Below are positions 41,344 through 50,266 of a stretch of DNA of 64,000 bases, piece after piece. The translations under genes and the position numbers were made by a program. The DNA lies in contig JAVKGW010000002.1 in assembly GCA_031460175.1 (NCBI GenBank), positions 310,001 through 374,000 on the forward strand, in the 5' to 3' direction. Source of the stretch: Armatimonadota bacterium (GTDB lineage: Bacteria; Sysuimicrobiota; Sysuimicrobiia; Sysuimicrobiales; Sysuimicrobiaceae). Under the pieces are notes generated by a model that had not been told where the DNA came from, searched no databases, and saw only the letters and a list, made by a program, of their open reading frames with translations. Positions within the stretch are counted from its first letter, which is position 1. Every line of letters starts with the position of its first letter.

Positions 41344-43026
41344 TTACGGGACGTGCGGGATCACGAGGTACGAGTCGAACCGGCCCCCGCCCCAGACCAC
41401 GTGCCGGCCCACGTTCACCGTGGCCTCGTGGCGGGCGTACGGGAGGTGGCGGGGGTAGTCCTGGATGTCCCGGCCCTGGATCACCAGGCGCAGCCGGTCC
41501 CCCGCTTCAAACCGCGTCCCCGAAGGCCAGATCTCGATCTCCAGGGGCACCACCTCCCCCGGGTGCAACTTCTCTTCCCGGCGGTGCGGGTGCACGGGCT
41601 GCCATTCCGTGCTGGCCACGGGATCCACCTCCCGGTGGGAGGCCCGCAGCCAGCCAAGCGCCACGGGACCGTCCTCGTACTGGGCATAGTGGATGAAAGG
41701 CACTGTCTGCCCGTCCCGGCGGATCTTCTGGATCCCCACGAACACGTCCATGTCGTCCCCGTCCGGGGTGCTCATCCACACCCGCAGCTTCATGTACCCC
41801 ACAAGATCCACCCGCTCCCGGAACACGTACTCGAACACCACCCGGCCCAACTCCCGCCGGTGCCGATCGTACCCGCCGCTCGTGGCGAGATAGAAGCGGC
41901 TCGCTTCCTCCCCCACCGGCGCCTCCTGCAGGCGGCCCTCCGCCACGTTCAGGTACAGCCGCTGGTACCGGGTCTCCGGAACCGGCCACCCCTCAAAGGA
42001 CCGCCACACCCCTTCTGTCCCCTGCTCCCGGACGAAGGCCTGGATCCGGGGCCAGTTTTCCACCTCCGTACGCTCGCCCTTCAGGAACCGGTCGAAGAAG
42101 GCCGCCTGCCGCTCGAGGCTCTCCCGCCGGTAGTAGTAGGCCCACTTCTTGTGCCCGTGGACTTCCAGCCACTTCGGGTCCGACCGGATGCGCTTGAAGC
42201 CCTCCAGGGTTCCCCGGGTATGCAGCCCGTGGTCGCTCCAGCTCGCCACCACGTACGCGGGCACCCGGATGGCCTCCAGGTCCGGAAGCTTCGAGGCCCA
42301 GAAGGCGTCGAAGAAGGGATGCTCGAGCTCCTCCGCAAAGAGGTCCTCCACCTGGTGAAGGCCCACACCGATGCGCTGCAGGCTCCAGTAGGGCCGGAAC
42401 CAGGTCTCCGGGATCCCGCCGTGTCGGGAGACCTCCCGGTAATGGTCCGTAAAGCCTTCCCAGGGGTTGATGGCCGCGAGGTGCGGAGGGTGCAGGGCCG
42501 CCACCTTCCACTGGATGCACGCGAGGTAACTTACCCCCGTCATCCCCACCTTCCCGTTGCACCAGCTCTGGTGGGCGATCCACTCGATGACGTCGTAGCA
42601 GTCCTGGGCTTCTTCGGGGGAGAGGAAGGTGGCCACCCCTTCCGAGTACCAGGTGCCCCGGGGGTTCACGTTGACCACCGCGTATCCCCGGGGGACCCAA
42701 TAGGCAGGATCTGGTCCCTCGAAGACCGCATAGGAGGAGACGTCCTCCTCCCGCACCCCCGCGGCCGGGAAGGCCCGCACCAGGTACTGCAGGGTTCCCT
42801 CGTGCTTGCCGTAGGGGCTCCATGCCAGCAGGGCGGGGACCGGAGGACCGTCCGGGGGTCGGAAGACGTCCGCGTAGATCCGCACCCCGTCCCGCAGCGG
42901 GATGGCCACGTCCCGCTCCACCAGCATCCCCGCCTCCACCCCTCGGCTTGGACGGGGGCCCACGACCCCCACCTCCTCCGGACGGTACAGGGGCGTACGG
43001 AACCGGTATGCGAAGGTCTCCGGCAT
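41344..43026 (-). CDS. S15/CocE-type alpha/beta hydrolase
   Basis: A 560-residue hydrolase of the X-Pro dipeptidyl-peptidase/cocaine-esterase family. The catalytic core covers about 35-330: RDVAIPLRDGVRIYADVFRP, WVPRGYAVVNVNPRGTWYSEG, the nucleophile elbow GMTGVSYLACIQW (Ser), and a His-bearing region VASWSDHGLH. The jelly-roll C-terminal domain covers about 350-560 (RELGRVVFEYVFRERVDLVG, GWLRASHREVD). Substrate may be an ester or an amide; no signal peptide, so it acts in the cytoplasm. A GGGGAGGAG site precedes the ATG. It is a paralog of the frameshifted gene downstream. Confidence 0.87.
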   Translation of the reverse strand: MPETFAYRFRTPLYRPEEVGVVGPRPSRGVEAGMLVERDVAIPLRDGVRIYADVFRPPDGPPVPALLAWSPYGKHEGTLQYLVRAFPAAGVREEDVSSYAVFEGPDPAYWVPRGYAVVNVNPRGTWYSEGVATFLSPEEAQDCYDVIEWIAHQSWCNGKVGMTGVSYLACIQWKVAALHPPHLAAINPWEGFTDHYREVSRHGGIPETWFRPYWSLQRIGVGLHQVEDLFAEELEHPFFDAFWASKLPDLEAIRVPAYVVASWSDHGLHTRGTLEGFKRIRSDPKWLEVHGHKKWAYYYRRESLERQAAFFDRFLKGERTEVENWPRIQAFVREQGTEGVWRSFEGWPVPETRYQRLYLNVAEGRLQEAPVGEEASRFYLATSGGYDRHRRELGRVVFEYVFRERVDLVGYMKLRVWMSTPDGDDMDVFVGIQKIRRDGQTVPFIHYAQYEDGPVALGWLRASHREVDPVASTEWQPVHPHRREEKLHPGEVVPLEIEIWPSGTRFEAGDRLRLVIQGRDIQDYPRHLPYARHEATVNVGRHVVWGGGRFDSYLVIPHVP

Positions 43027-43115
43027 CTCCTCCCCCGTCTCTTCGGGGCGTGTCGTATAGAGGTTCTCCCCCAGGGGCCGGGCTTCCTGCCCCGCGCCAT
43101 GGGGAAAGGGCCGGG

Positions 43116-46100
43116 CTAACGGGATGCGACCTCCTGCTCGCGTCCCACCATCCGCACGGAGACGATGCGGGAGATCCCGGGTTCCTCCATGGTGACCCCG
43201 TAGAGGACGTCCGCGGCCTCCATGGTGGCCTTGTTGTGGGTGATGATGATGACCTGGCTGCGCTCTGCGAGCTCCCGCAGCAGGGCCGTGAGACGTCGGG
43301 TGTTCTCGTCGTCCAGGGCCGCCTCCACCTCGTCGAAGACGCAGAAGGGGCTCGGGTGCACCCGCAGGAGGGCGAAGATGAGGGCGAGGGCCGTCATGGC
43401 CCGCTCCCCGCCCGAGAGGGCCCCCAGATCCCGAACCTTCTTGCCGGGCACCTGCACCTGGATCTCGATCCCCTCCTCCCCGTCCTCGTCCACCACCCGC
43501 TCCAGGGAGGCGTTCCCTCCCCCGAACAGGCGCCGGAAGCAATCCGCAAGCGCCCCGTTCACCGCTTGGAGGGTTGAGCGGAAGCGCGCGTCCAGGACCC
43601 GACCCAGCCGCTCCATCTCCTCCCGCAAAAGCGCCCGGGCCCGCTCGATGTCCTCCACCTGCGCCCGCAGCTTCTCCAGGCGCTCGCGCAGACGCCCGTG
43701 TTCCTCCACGGCCCGGAGATTCACCGGTCCCAGGGCTTCCAACTGGGCACGCAGCTCCTCGGCCCGCCGTACGAGCTCCTCGCGTGGAAGCTCCTGGGGA
43801 GCGGCCTCCTCCGCGGCCGAGAGCTCTACCCCGAACGCCTCCGCCACCCGCTCCGCCAGAGCTCTGTGCTCAGCCTCCACCTGCGCCCTGCGCAGCGCGA
43901 TCCGGTGCAAGGCTTCCGTTGAGCCCCGGACCTCCCTCCAGGCCGCCTCGCTCGCGGCCACGAGCGCCTGGACCTCCTCTGAGGCGCGCTCCCGTTCCTG
44001 CGCGGCCGCCTGGATCTCTCCCCGCAGCGCCTCCTCCCGCGCCCGCAAGCTCTCGAGGGCCCTCTGGGCCTCTGCCTGCTCCCGGGCCAGGTGATCCGCC
44101 TCCTCTGAGAGCGCCGCCCGCTCCGCCTGCACCGCGGCCAAGCGCTCCTCCAGCAGCCTGCGCGTCTGCTCCCCGTCCTCCACCCGGTGATGCAGGGTCT
44201 CCCGCAGGGCCTGGAGCTCCACCAGGTTCACGCGGAGCCTCGTGTGCTCCGCCCGGGCGGCTTCCAGGGCCCGCTCCCGCTCGTCCAGGGCCTCCCGGGC
44301 CGTCTGGAACGCGGCCCGCACCCGTTCCAGCTCCGCTTCCACGGACGTGAGATCCGCCTCGGCGCGCTCGAGGACACCCGCTCGCGCGTGGGCCTCGGAC
44401 TCCACGGCTTCGAGTTCCGCCCGGAGTTCGGCCTCCATTGAGCCCCTGCGGGTTCGATCCTCCTCCACCGCCAGCAGCGCGCGGCGCAGCTCCGCCAGCC
44501 GGATCTCCCAGGTCCGGAGGGTCTGGGTGATCCCGTGGAGCTCGGCCCGCAGGGCCTCCAGGTGCCGCTCGAGGGATCGCCGACGCTCTTGGAGCTCCTG
44601 CCTGCGGGCGTCCAGGATCGCGAGGGTGGCCCGGAGGCTCTCCAGCTCCTGAGCACGCCCCAAGGGATGGTCGGGACTCACCCCTCCGGTGGCGAGCAGC
44701 CCCTCCGGGCTCAGGACCTCGCCCGCCAGGGTGACCAGACGACCCGAAACCCCCTGGGCCCGCAGGGCGAGGGCGGCCTCCAGATCCCGGACCACCCAGG
44801 TATCCGCCAGGGCCGCGGCCACGAAGGGCGCCACTTGCGGGGGGCAACGCACCAGCTCCGGGGCCGGGATCGCGCCATCCGGTGGGGAAGAGCCGTTCGA
44901 GGGGATACGGAGGAGCTCAGGGACGAAAAAGCGCACCCCGCCCGCCCGGTCCTCTAGCCACCGGAGAGCCGCGCGGGCGGATTCCAGGGAGTCCGCGAGG
45001 AGCCCGAAGAGGGCGGGACCCAGGGCCGCCTCCACCGCACGCCGGTGCGGGGTCTCCACCTCCAGGAAGTCCACGAGGGCTCCCCGAACCCCCCGAAGCT
45101 CCGGGGAGTGGGTCCGCGCCAGCAGGACCTCCCGGGCGCCCTGCTCGTAACCCACCAGACTCGCCTGCGCCTCCTCCAGGTACCGGAGCCGTTCGAGACG
45201 GGCCGACCGGTCCAGTTCCACCTCCCGCTCCTCGGCCCGGACCCGCTCCACCTCCGCCTCCACCTGCTGGATCTGCGCCCGGAGGGCTTCCACCCGCTCG
45301 CCCAGCGCCTCCATCTGAGCAACGCCTTGGCTTACCTGGGCCTCCAGAGCCTCCTGCTGCGCCTGTAATGCCCGGCCCTCCTCCTGGACGCGCTCCAGGC
45401 GCTCCTGGAGGCGATGCCGCTGGGCATGTAAGCCTTGGAGGCGGCTGCGGGCCGCGGCGAGCTGGGCTTGGGTCTGGGCCCGGGCGTGCTCCAGCTCCAC
45501 GAGGTCCGCCCGCAACCGCTCCACCTCCTCCCGATGGATCCTCACCTCCTCCGCACGCTCCTCCACCCGGGCCCGGGCCTCCGCCTCCGCCTTGGCCGTC
45601 GAGGTGACCTCAACCTCCACGGTCGCCCGCTGAGCCTGAAGGGCCTCTATCGTCTCGCGGAGGGCCGCAAGCTCCCCCGCAAGGCGCGTGGCCTCTGCCT
45701 CAAGCCGCAATTCCCGCTCTCTCCGGGTCCGGAGCCGCTCGGCCAGGAGCTGGAGGCGGGCCTCGCACGCCCGGGCCGCCTCCACCGCCGAGAGGAGCTC
45801 CCGCTGTGCCGCCTCCAAGAGGGCTGCCGCGGCCTCCGTGCGCTGTCGTTTCTCCCGGAGGGCGCAATCCACGGCCTGCGCCCGCTCTTCCGCCTCCGCG
45901 TGCCGGCCCCGGACGGCCTCGTGCTGGGCCTCAAGACGCTGGAGCTGAGCGGCCAAGCGCCGGGCCGCCTCCACGTGCAGCAGGAGCTCCACCTCCTTTA
46001 GCTCCCGCTCGCACGCCCGATACCGGTTTGCGGCCTCCGCCTGGTCCGCCAGGGAGGCTTCTTGGGCCCCGAGCTCCTGCAGGAGATCCCGCAACCGCTC

Positions 46101-46664
46101 CAGGTTCTCCTGAGCCTGCCGCAGCCGCCGTTCAGATTCCCGCTGCCGGCGCTGGTAGCGGGCGATCCCCGCGGCCTCCAGCAGCCACGCCCGCCGCTCC
46201 TGGGGGGAGGCGTCCAGGACGGCCTCCACCTCGCCCTGGGCGATCATGGCGTACGAGCGGCCGCCGAGCCCCGTACCCAAAAACAAGGCCTGAACATCCC
46301 GCATCCGGTAAGGGATCCGGTTCACGAAAAACTCGCTCTCGGAGGCCCGGGTGGCCCGGCGGACCACGGTGACTTCGGAGAACTCCAGGGGCAGGATCCC
46401 GCTCGTGTTGTCCAGGGTGAGCTCCACCTGCGCGATGCCATGGGGCCGGCGGGTGCTAGTTCCCGCGAAGATCACGTCCTCCGTGCGGTGGGTTCGGAGG
46501 GCCCGGTGGGAGGTCTCCCCGAGCACCCACCGGATGGCATCGAAGAGGTTGCTCTTCCCGGCCCCGTTGGGGCCCACGATGGCGGTGATCCCAGGACCGA
46601 ACTCCAGCTCCGTGCGGTCCGCAAAGGTCTTGAACCCCACCAGCTCCAGGCGCTTGAGGTACAT
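43116..46664 (-). CDS. smc: Chromosome segregation ATPase SMC
   Basis: A 1182-residue SMC, standard length. The N-terminal head has MYLKRLELVGFKTFADRTEL and Walker A GPNGAGKSN; coiled coils follow at about 170-480. The hinge is near 500-650 (LRGVRGALVDFLEVETPHRR) and the second coiled coil runs to about 1020. The C-terminal head has signature LGALSGGERAMTALAL and Walker B FCVFDEVEAALDD. It organises newly replicated DNA with ScpA/ScpB, which are not in this window. GGGGAGG precedes the ATG; the glycosyltransferase upstream ends 11 bases before it. Confidence 0.96.
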   Translation of the reverse strand: MYLKRLELVGFKTFADRTELEFGPGITAIVGPNGAGKSNLFDAIRWVLGETSHRALRTHRTEDVIFAGTSTRRPHGIAQVELTLDNTSGILPLEFSEVTVVRRATRASESEFFVNRIPYRMRDVQALFLGTGLGGRSYAMIAQGEVEAVLDASPQERRAWLLEAAGIARYQRRQRESERRLRQAQENLERLRDLLQELGAQEASLADQAEAANRYRACERELKEVELLLHVEAARRLAAQLQRLEAQHEAVRGRHAEAEERAQAVDCALREKRQRTEAAAALLEAAQRELLSAVEAARACEARLQLLAERLRTRRERELRLEAEATRLAGELAALRETIEALQAQRATVEVEVTSTAKAEAEARARVEERAEEVRIHREEVERLRADLVELEHARAQTQAQLAAARSRLQGLHAQRHRLQERLERVQEEGRALQAQQEALEAQVSQGVAQMEALGERVEALRAQIQQVEAEVERVRAEEREVELDRSARLERLRYLEEAQASLVGYEQGAREVLLARTHSPELRGVRGALVDFLEVETPHRRAVEAALGPALFGLLADSLESARAALRWLEDRAGGVRFFVPELLRIPSNGSSPPDGAIPAPELVRCPPQVAPFVAAALADTWVVRDLEAALALRAQGVSGRLVTLAGEVLSPEGLLATGGVSPDHPLGRAQELESLRATLAILDARRQELQERRRSLERHLEALRAELHGITQTLRTWEIRLAELRRALLAVEEDRTRRGSMEAELRAELEAVESEAHARAGVLERAEADLTSVEAELERVRAAFQTAREALDERERALEAARAEHTRLRVNLVELQALRETLHHRVEDGEQTRRLLEERLAAVQAERAALSEEADHLAREQAEAQRALESLRAREEALRGEIQAAAQERERASEEVQALVAASEAAWREVRGSTEALHRIALRRAQVEAEHRALAERVAEAFGVELSAAEEAAPQELPREELVRRAEELRAQLEALGPVNLRAVEEHGRLRERLEKLRAQVEDIERARALLREEMERLGRVLDARFRSTLQAVNGALADCFRRLFGGGNASLERVVDEDGEEGIEIQVQVPGKKVRDLGALSGGERAMTALALIFALLRVHPSPFCVFDEVEAALDDENTRRLTALLRELAERSQVIIITHNKATMEAADVLYGVTMEEPGISRIVSVRMVGREQEVASR

Positions 46665-46675
46665 CCGAACCTCCC

Positions 46676-47845
46676 CTAAGGCGAATGGTTTCGCCCCCCT
46701 CGCCCCTGCCCCTCCCGTACGGACCGATACAGGGCCAGCACCCGTTCCGCTTGAGCGGCCTCGGACCAGTTGCGGGCCACGTTCCGGGCCTGCTCTCCCA
46801 TCCTGCGCCGGAGATCCGGCTGGTCCGCGAGCCGCACCACTGCCCCCGCCAGCGCCTCCGGATCCGGATCCACGAGCAGACCGGTTCGACCGTGGGTCAC
46901 GGTCTCGCTGGTCCCCGTGGCCTCCACCGCGGCCACCGGCAGCCCGCACGCCATGGCCTCCACCACCGCCAGTCCCTGGGTCTCCGTCCGGGAGGCGAAC
47001 ACGAAGACGTCCGAAGCCTTCATCCAGGCCAGGGCCTCGGGGTGCGGGAGGGCACCCGCAAAGGTCACCCGGTCCCAGACCCCCGCCTCACGTGCCCTGC
47101 GCTCGAGCCCCGCGCGCTCAGGGCCGTGGCCGACGAGGAGCAGGTGCAAGGGGCGGCTTCTGCAGGCCCGTGCGAACGCCTCCAGGAGCAGGTCCAGGCC
47201 CTTTTCCCGGGCCAGCCGGCCCACGTACACCAGCAGGATCCGGTCCTGGGGGATCCCGAGCGCCCGCCGGTCCGCGGGCGGGATCCGGGCGATGCCCTCA
47301 AGGTCCAGGGCCGCGGTGGGGATCACCTCGATCCGGCTCCTGACCCCCTGCGCCCGCAGGAGGTCCAATACGGCCCGGGAAGGGGCGATGACCGCGTCAC
47401 AGCGGTTGCAGAACCGGACCACGTGGGTCCGCACGAACCAGGCGGCCACGGGAGGCGGGACCCAGGGGACGTAGTGCACGTACTCGGCGTAGAGGGTGTG
47501 GTGGGTAAAGACCACGGGCACGCGAAGGGCCCGGGCGGCGTTCAACCCCAGGCGGCCCGCGAGGAAAGGGGAGTGCACGTGCACCACCTCCGGCGCGATG
47601 GCCCGGATGTGTCCCATCACCCCCGGCTGGACGGGCACGAGCAGCGGGAAATCGGGGTACTGGGGGAGGTGGAGGGACCGGAGGCGGTGCACGTCCGGTT
47701 CTGAGTCCCGATAGCCGGGATAGGCGGGCGCGAAGAGGTGCGCGCGGATCCCCCGACGCCGCAGGCCCCGCACCAGGGCCGCCACGGAGTGCACCACCCC
47801 GCTCAGCCGGGGCCGGTACGAGTCGCTGAACAGGGCCACCTTCAC
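46676..47845 (-). CDS. Family 4 glycosyltransferase
   Basis: A 389-residue GT4 enzyme with a GT-B fold. VALFSDSYRPRLSGVVHSV at the N-terminus and VHVHSPFLAGRLG, FTHHTLYAEYVHYVP resemble glycolipid glucosyl- or mannosyltransferases. The donor-binding part has LVYVGRLAREKGLDLLLEAF, FASRTETQGLAVVEAMACG (E-x7-E) and ATGTSETV. It probably glycosylates a diacylglycerol or similar lipid. It starts with GTG seven bases after a TAGACT element, with no ribosome site, and leads into smc. Confidence 0.9.
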   Translation of the reverse strand: MKVALFSDSYRPRLSGVVHSVAALVRGLRRRGIRAHLFAPAYPGYRDSEPDVHRLRSLHLPQYPDFPLLVPVQPGVMGHIRAIAPEVVHVHSPFLAGRLGLNAARALRVPVVFTHHTLYAEYVHYVPWVPPPVAAWFVRTHVVRFCNRCDAVIAPSRAVLDLLRAQGVRSRIEVIPTAALDLEGIARIPPADRRALGIPQDRILLVYVGRLAREKGLDLLLEAFARACRSRPLHLLLVGHGPERAGLERRAREAGVWDRVTFAGALPHPEALAWMKASDVFVFASRTETQGLAVVEAMACGLPVAAVEATGTSETVTHGRTGLLVDPDPEALAGAVVRLADQPDLRRRMGEQARNVARNWSEAAQAERVLALYRSVREGQGRGGRNHSP

Positions 47846-47852
47846 GCCCTAC

Positions 47853-47858
47853 AGTCTA
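47853..47858 (-). promoter_or_regulatory. -10 element before the GT4 gene (TAGACT)
   Basis: TAGACT on the minus strand, seven bases before the GTG start. Transcription would begin at or next to the start codon. Confidence 0.45.
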
Positions 47859-47908
47859 GCCGAGGAATGCCCGTCTCCCGTGCCTCGTTGGAGGGGGCGG
47901 ACATCGGG

Positions 47909-47914
47909 TAGACT
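47909..47914 (+). promoter_or_regulatory. -10 element before iscS (TAGACT)
   Basis: TAGACT on the plus strand, 13 bases before the ATG at 47928; GGGAGG lies between. A TTGGAG at 47888-47893 could be a -35 element, but the spacing of 15 is short. Together with 47853-47858 it forms a divergent promoter region of about 80 bases. Confidence 0.4.
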
Positions 47915-47927
47915 ACGGGAGGTCGGG

Positions 47928-49100
47928 ATGATCTACCTGGATCACAGCGCCACCACGAGGCCGCTCCCGCAGGCGGTGGAGGCGGTGCGCCGGGCCTTGG
48001 TGGAGCGGTGGGGGAATCCCTCCTCCCTCCACCGGATGGGGCTGGAGGCGGAGCGCCTCGTGCAGGAAGCCCGGACGCTCCTCGCCGAGGCCCTGGGAGT
48101 GGATGCGGGGGAGGTGGTGTTTACCTCCGGGGCCACGGAGGCCAACAACCTGGCCCTGTGGGGCGTCGCCCGAAACCGGCGGGATCCCCACGTGGTGGTG
48201 AGCGCGGTGGAGCACTCCTCGGTGCTGGAGGTCGCTCACCGCATGCGGGAGGGGGGAGTGCAGGTGGACGTGGTGCCCGTGGACCGGGAGGGGTTCTTGC
48301 GATGCGACGTGCTGGAGGAGCTCGTAGGACCGGGCACGAGCCTGGTGAGCGTGATGCTGGTGAACAACGAGGTGGGGACGATCCAGCCCCTGGCAGAGGT
48401 GGTGCGGATCCTGGACCACGTGGAGACGCGATCCGGCCGCCGGCCGCTCCTGCACGTGGATGCGGTTCAGGGGCTTTTTAAGGTGGAGGTGCGGCCCAGG
48501 ATCCAGCGGTTCGATCTCGTGAGCCTCTCGGGACACAAGGTGGGCGGCCCCAAGGGGATCGGGGCCCTGTACGTGCGAAAGGGGGTGCGGCTTGCCCCCC
48601 TGCTGGCAGGGGGGGACCAGGAGCGGGGCCTGCGGCCCGGCACGGAAAACGTCCCGGGGATTGCGGGATTCGGAGCCGCGGTGCGGGTCCAGCTTGGCAC
48701 GTGGCGGCAGGACGCGGAGCGCATGCGGAGCCTTCGGGACCTGCTGCGGGAACTCCTCTCGGATCTCCCCGACGTGGTGTGGAACACGCCGGACCACGAC
48801 ATCGCCCCCCACATCCTGAACTTCGCGGTGTCGGGCGTGCGAGGAGAGGTCCTCGTGCACCGCCTGGAGCAGGAGGGGGTGTACGTGAGCACGGGATCCG
48901 CGTGCCATTCCCGGAAGGCCCGTCCCAGCCACGTGCTGCTCGCCATGGGACGCACGGAGGAAGAGGCCATGAGCAGCGTCCGCGTGAGCCTGGGGCCCCA
49001 GACCTCGGAGGACGAGGTCCGCGCGGCGGCGGAAGCCATCCGCCGGGCGGTGGAGGATCTGCGGCCGCAGCCGGTGCGGCGGGGAGCATGGAGGAAGTGA
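47928..49100 (+). CDS. iscS: Cysteine desulfurase IscS/NifS
   Basis: A 390-residue PLP enzyme that takes sulfur from cysteine as a persulfide. MIYLDHSATTRPLP, FTSGATEANNLALWG, HVDAVQG, the PLP lysine in SLSGHKVGGPKGIGALYV and GGDQERGLRPGTENVPG are diagnostic. The persulfide cysteine is in STGSACHSRKARPSHVL. It overlaps thiI by 13 bases, so it likely feeds sulfur to tRNA 4-thiouridine as well as iron-sulfur clusters. A GGGAGG site fixes the ATG. Confidence 0.94.
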   Translation: MIYLDHSATTRPLPQAVEAVRRALVERWGNPSSLHRMGLEAERLVQEARTLLAEALGVDAGEVVFTSGATEANNLALWGVARNRRDPHVVVSAVEHSSVLEVAHRMREGGVQVDVVPVDREGFLRCDVLEELVGPGTSLVSVMLVNNEVGTIQPLAEVVRILDHVETRSGRRPLLHVDAVQGLFKVEVRPRIQRFDLVSLSGHKVGGPKGIGALYVRKGVRLAPLLAGGDQERGLRPGTENVPGIAGFGAAVRVQLGTWRQDAERMRSLRDLLRELLSDLPDVVWNTPDHDIAPHILNFAVSGVRGEVLVHRLEQEGVYVSTGSACHSRKARPSHVLLAMGRTEEEAMSSVRVSLGPQTSEDEVRAAAEAIRRAVEDLRPQPVRRGAWRK

Positions 49101-50266
49101 TCCTGGTCCGGTACGGGGAGATCGGCCTCAAGGGCCGCAACCGAGGTTTCTTCTTGCGGCACCTGGAGCGCAACCTCCGGGCGCGCCTGGCGGATCTGGA
49201 CGCGGAGGTGGAGAACCGATTCGACCGGTTCGTGGTGCGGGCCGTGCGGGACCGCGAGGAGGCCATCGTCCGCATCACCCGCACCTTCGGGGTGGTCTCC
49301 GCGAGCCCTGCCCTGGAGGTCCCCGGGGAACTACAGGCCATCGAGGAGGCTGCGGTGGAGGTCACACGCCGGGCCCTGGGGGAGGCCGCCACGGCCACCT
49401 TCCGGGTCAGCGCCCGCCGCGGGGATCCCCGCTTCCCCATGCGCTCCGTGGACCTGGAGCGGCACCTGGGGGCGGTGCTCCTCCGGCGGTTTCCCGGGCT
49501 GGTGGCCCGCATGAAGGATCCGGAGATCGAGGTGTGTGTGGAGGTGCGGAAGCGGGCGTACGTGTACACCCGGACGCATCCAGGCCCCGGGGGTCTCCCC
49601 GTGGGGAGCGGAGGCCGTGCGGTGGGGCTGCTCTCGGGCGGGATTGACAGCCCCGTGGCCCTTTGGATGATGGCCCGGCGGGGAATGGAGATCCTCCCCC
49701 TCCACTTCCACGCCTTCCCCTTCACGAGCGAGCGGTCGAAGGAGAAGGTGGTGAGCATCGTGCGGCGGCTCGAGACGTGGACGGGCCCTTTGCGGCTCCG
49801 CGTGGCACCCTTTGCGGAGGTGCAGCGGGCCATCGGGCAGTCCGTCCCGGAGCCCCTGTGGACCCTGGTGATGCGGCGCATGATGATGCGGGTGGCGGAG
49901 CGGATGGCGGATGCCGCGGGCGCCCGGGCCCTGGTGACCGGGGAGAACCTGGGACAGGTGGCGAGCCAGACCGTGGAGGCCCTGCACGTGATCGAGGCCG
50001 TGACGCGCCTGCCGGTGCTGCGGCCGCTGGTAGGGATGGACAAGCAGGAGATCGTGGCCCTGGCCCAGCGCATCGGCACCTACGAGCTCTCCCTCTTGCC
50101 CTACGAGGACTGCTGCACCCTTTTCGTGCCCCGCCATCCCCGCACCCGGCCTTCCCTGGAGGAGGTGGAGGCGGCGGAGCGTGTCCTTCCCGTGGAGGAC
50201 CTCGTGGAACGCGTAGTGGCGGGGGTGGAGGAGATCCCTTCCCCGGAGCCCGTCTCCGTGAACTAA
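49088..50266 (+). CDS. thiI: tRNA 4-thiouridine synthase ThiI
   Basis: A 392-residue ThiI without the C-terminal rhodanese domain of the enterobacterial enzyme. Ferredoxin-like/THUMP region at 1-165 (LVRYGEIGLKGRNRGFFLR, FRVSARRGDPRFP), then the PP-loop adenylation domain with GLLSGGIDSPVALWMM and GENLGQVASQTVEAL. EDCCTLFVPRHP near residue 345 holds a pair of cysteines found in the short form. It transfers sulfur from IscS to uridine 8 of tRNA and possibly to thiazole. Its last four bases overlap the stop of the convergent glycosyltransferase gene. Confidence 0.93.
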   Translation: MEEVILVRYGEIGLKGRNRGFFLRHLERNLRARLADLDAEVENRFDRFVVRAVRDREEAIVRITRTFGVVSASPALEVPGELQAIEEAAVEVTRRALGEAATATFRVSARRGDPRFPMRSVDLERHLGAVLLRRFPGLVARMKDPEIEVCVEVRKRAYVYTRTHPGPGGLPVGSGGRAVGLLSGGIDSPVALWMMARRGMEILPLHFHAFPFTSERSKEKVVSIVRRLETWTGPLRLRVAPFAEVQRAIGQSVPEPLWTLVMRRMMMRVAERMADAAGARALVTGENLGQVASQTVEALHVIEAVTRLPVLRPLVGMDKQEIVALAQRIGTYELSLLPYEDCCTLFVPRHPRTRPSLEEVEAAERVLPVEDLVERVVAGVEEIPSPEPVSVN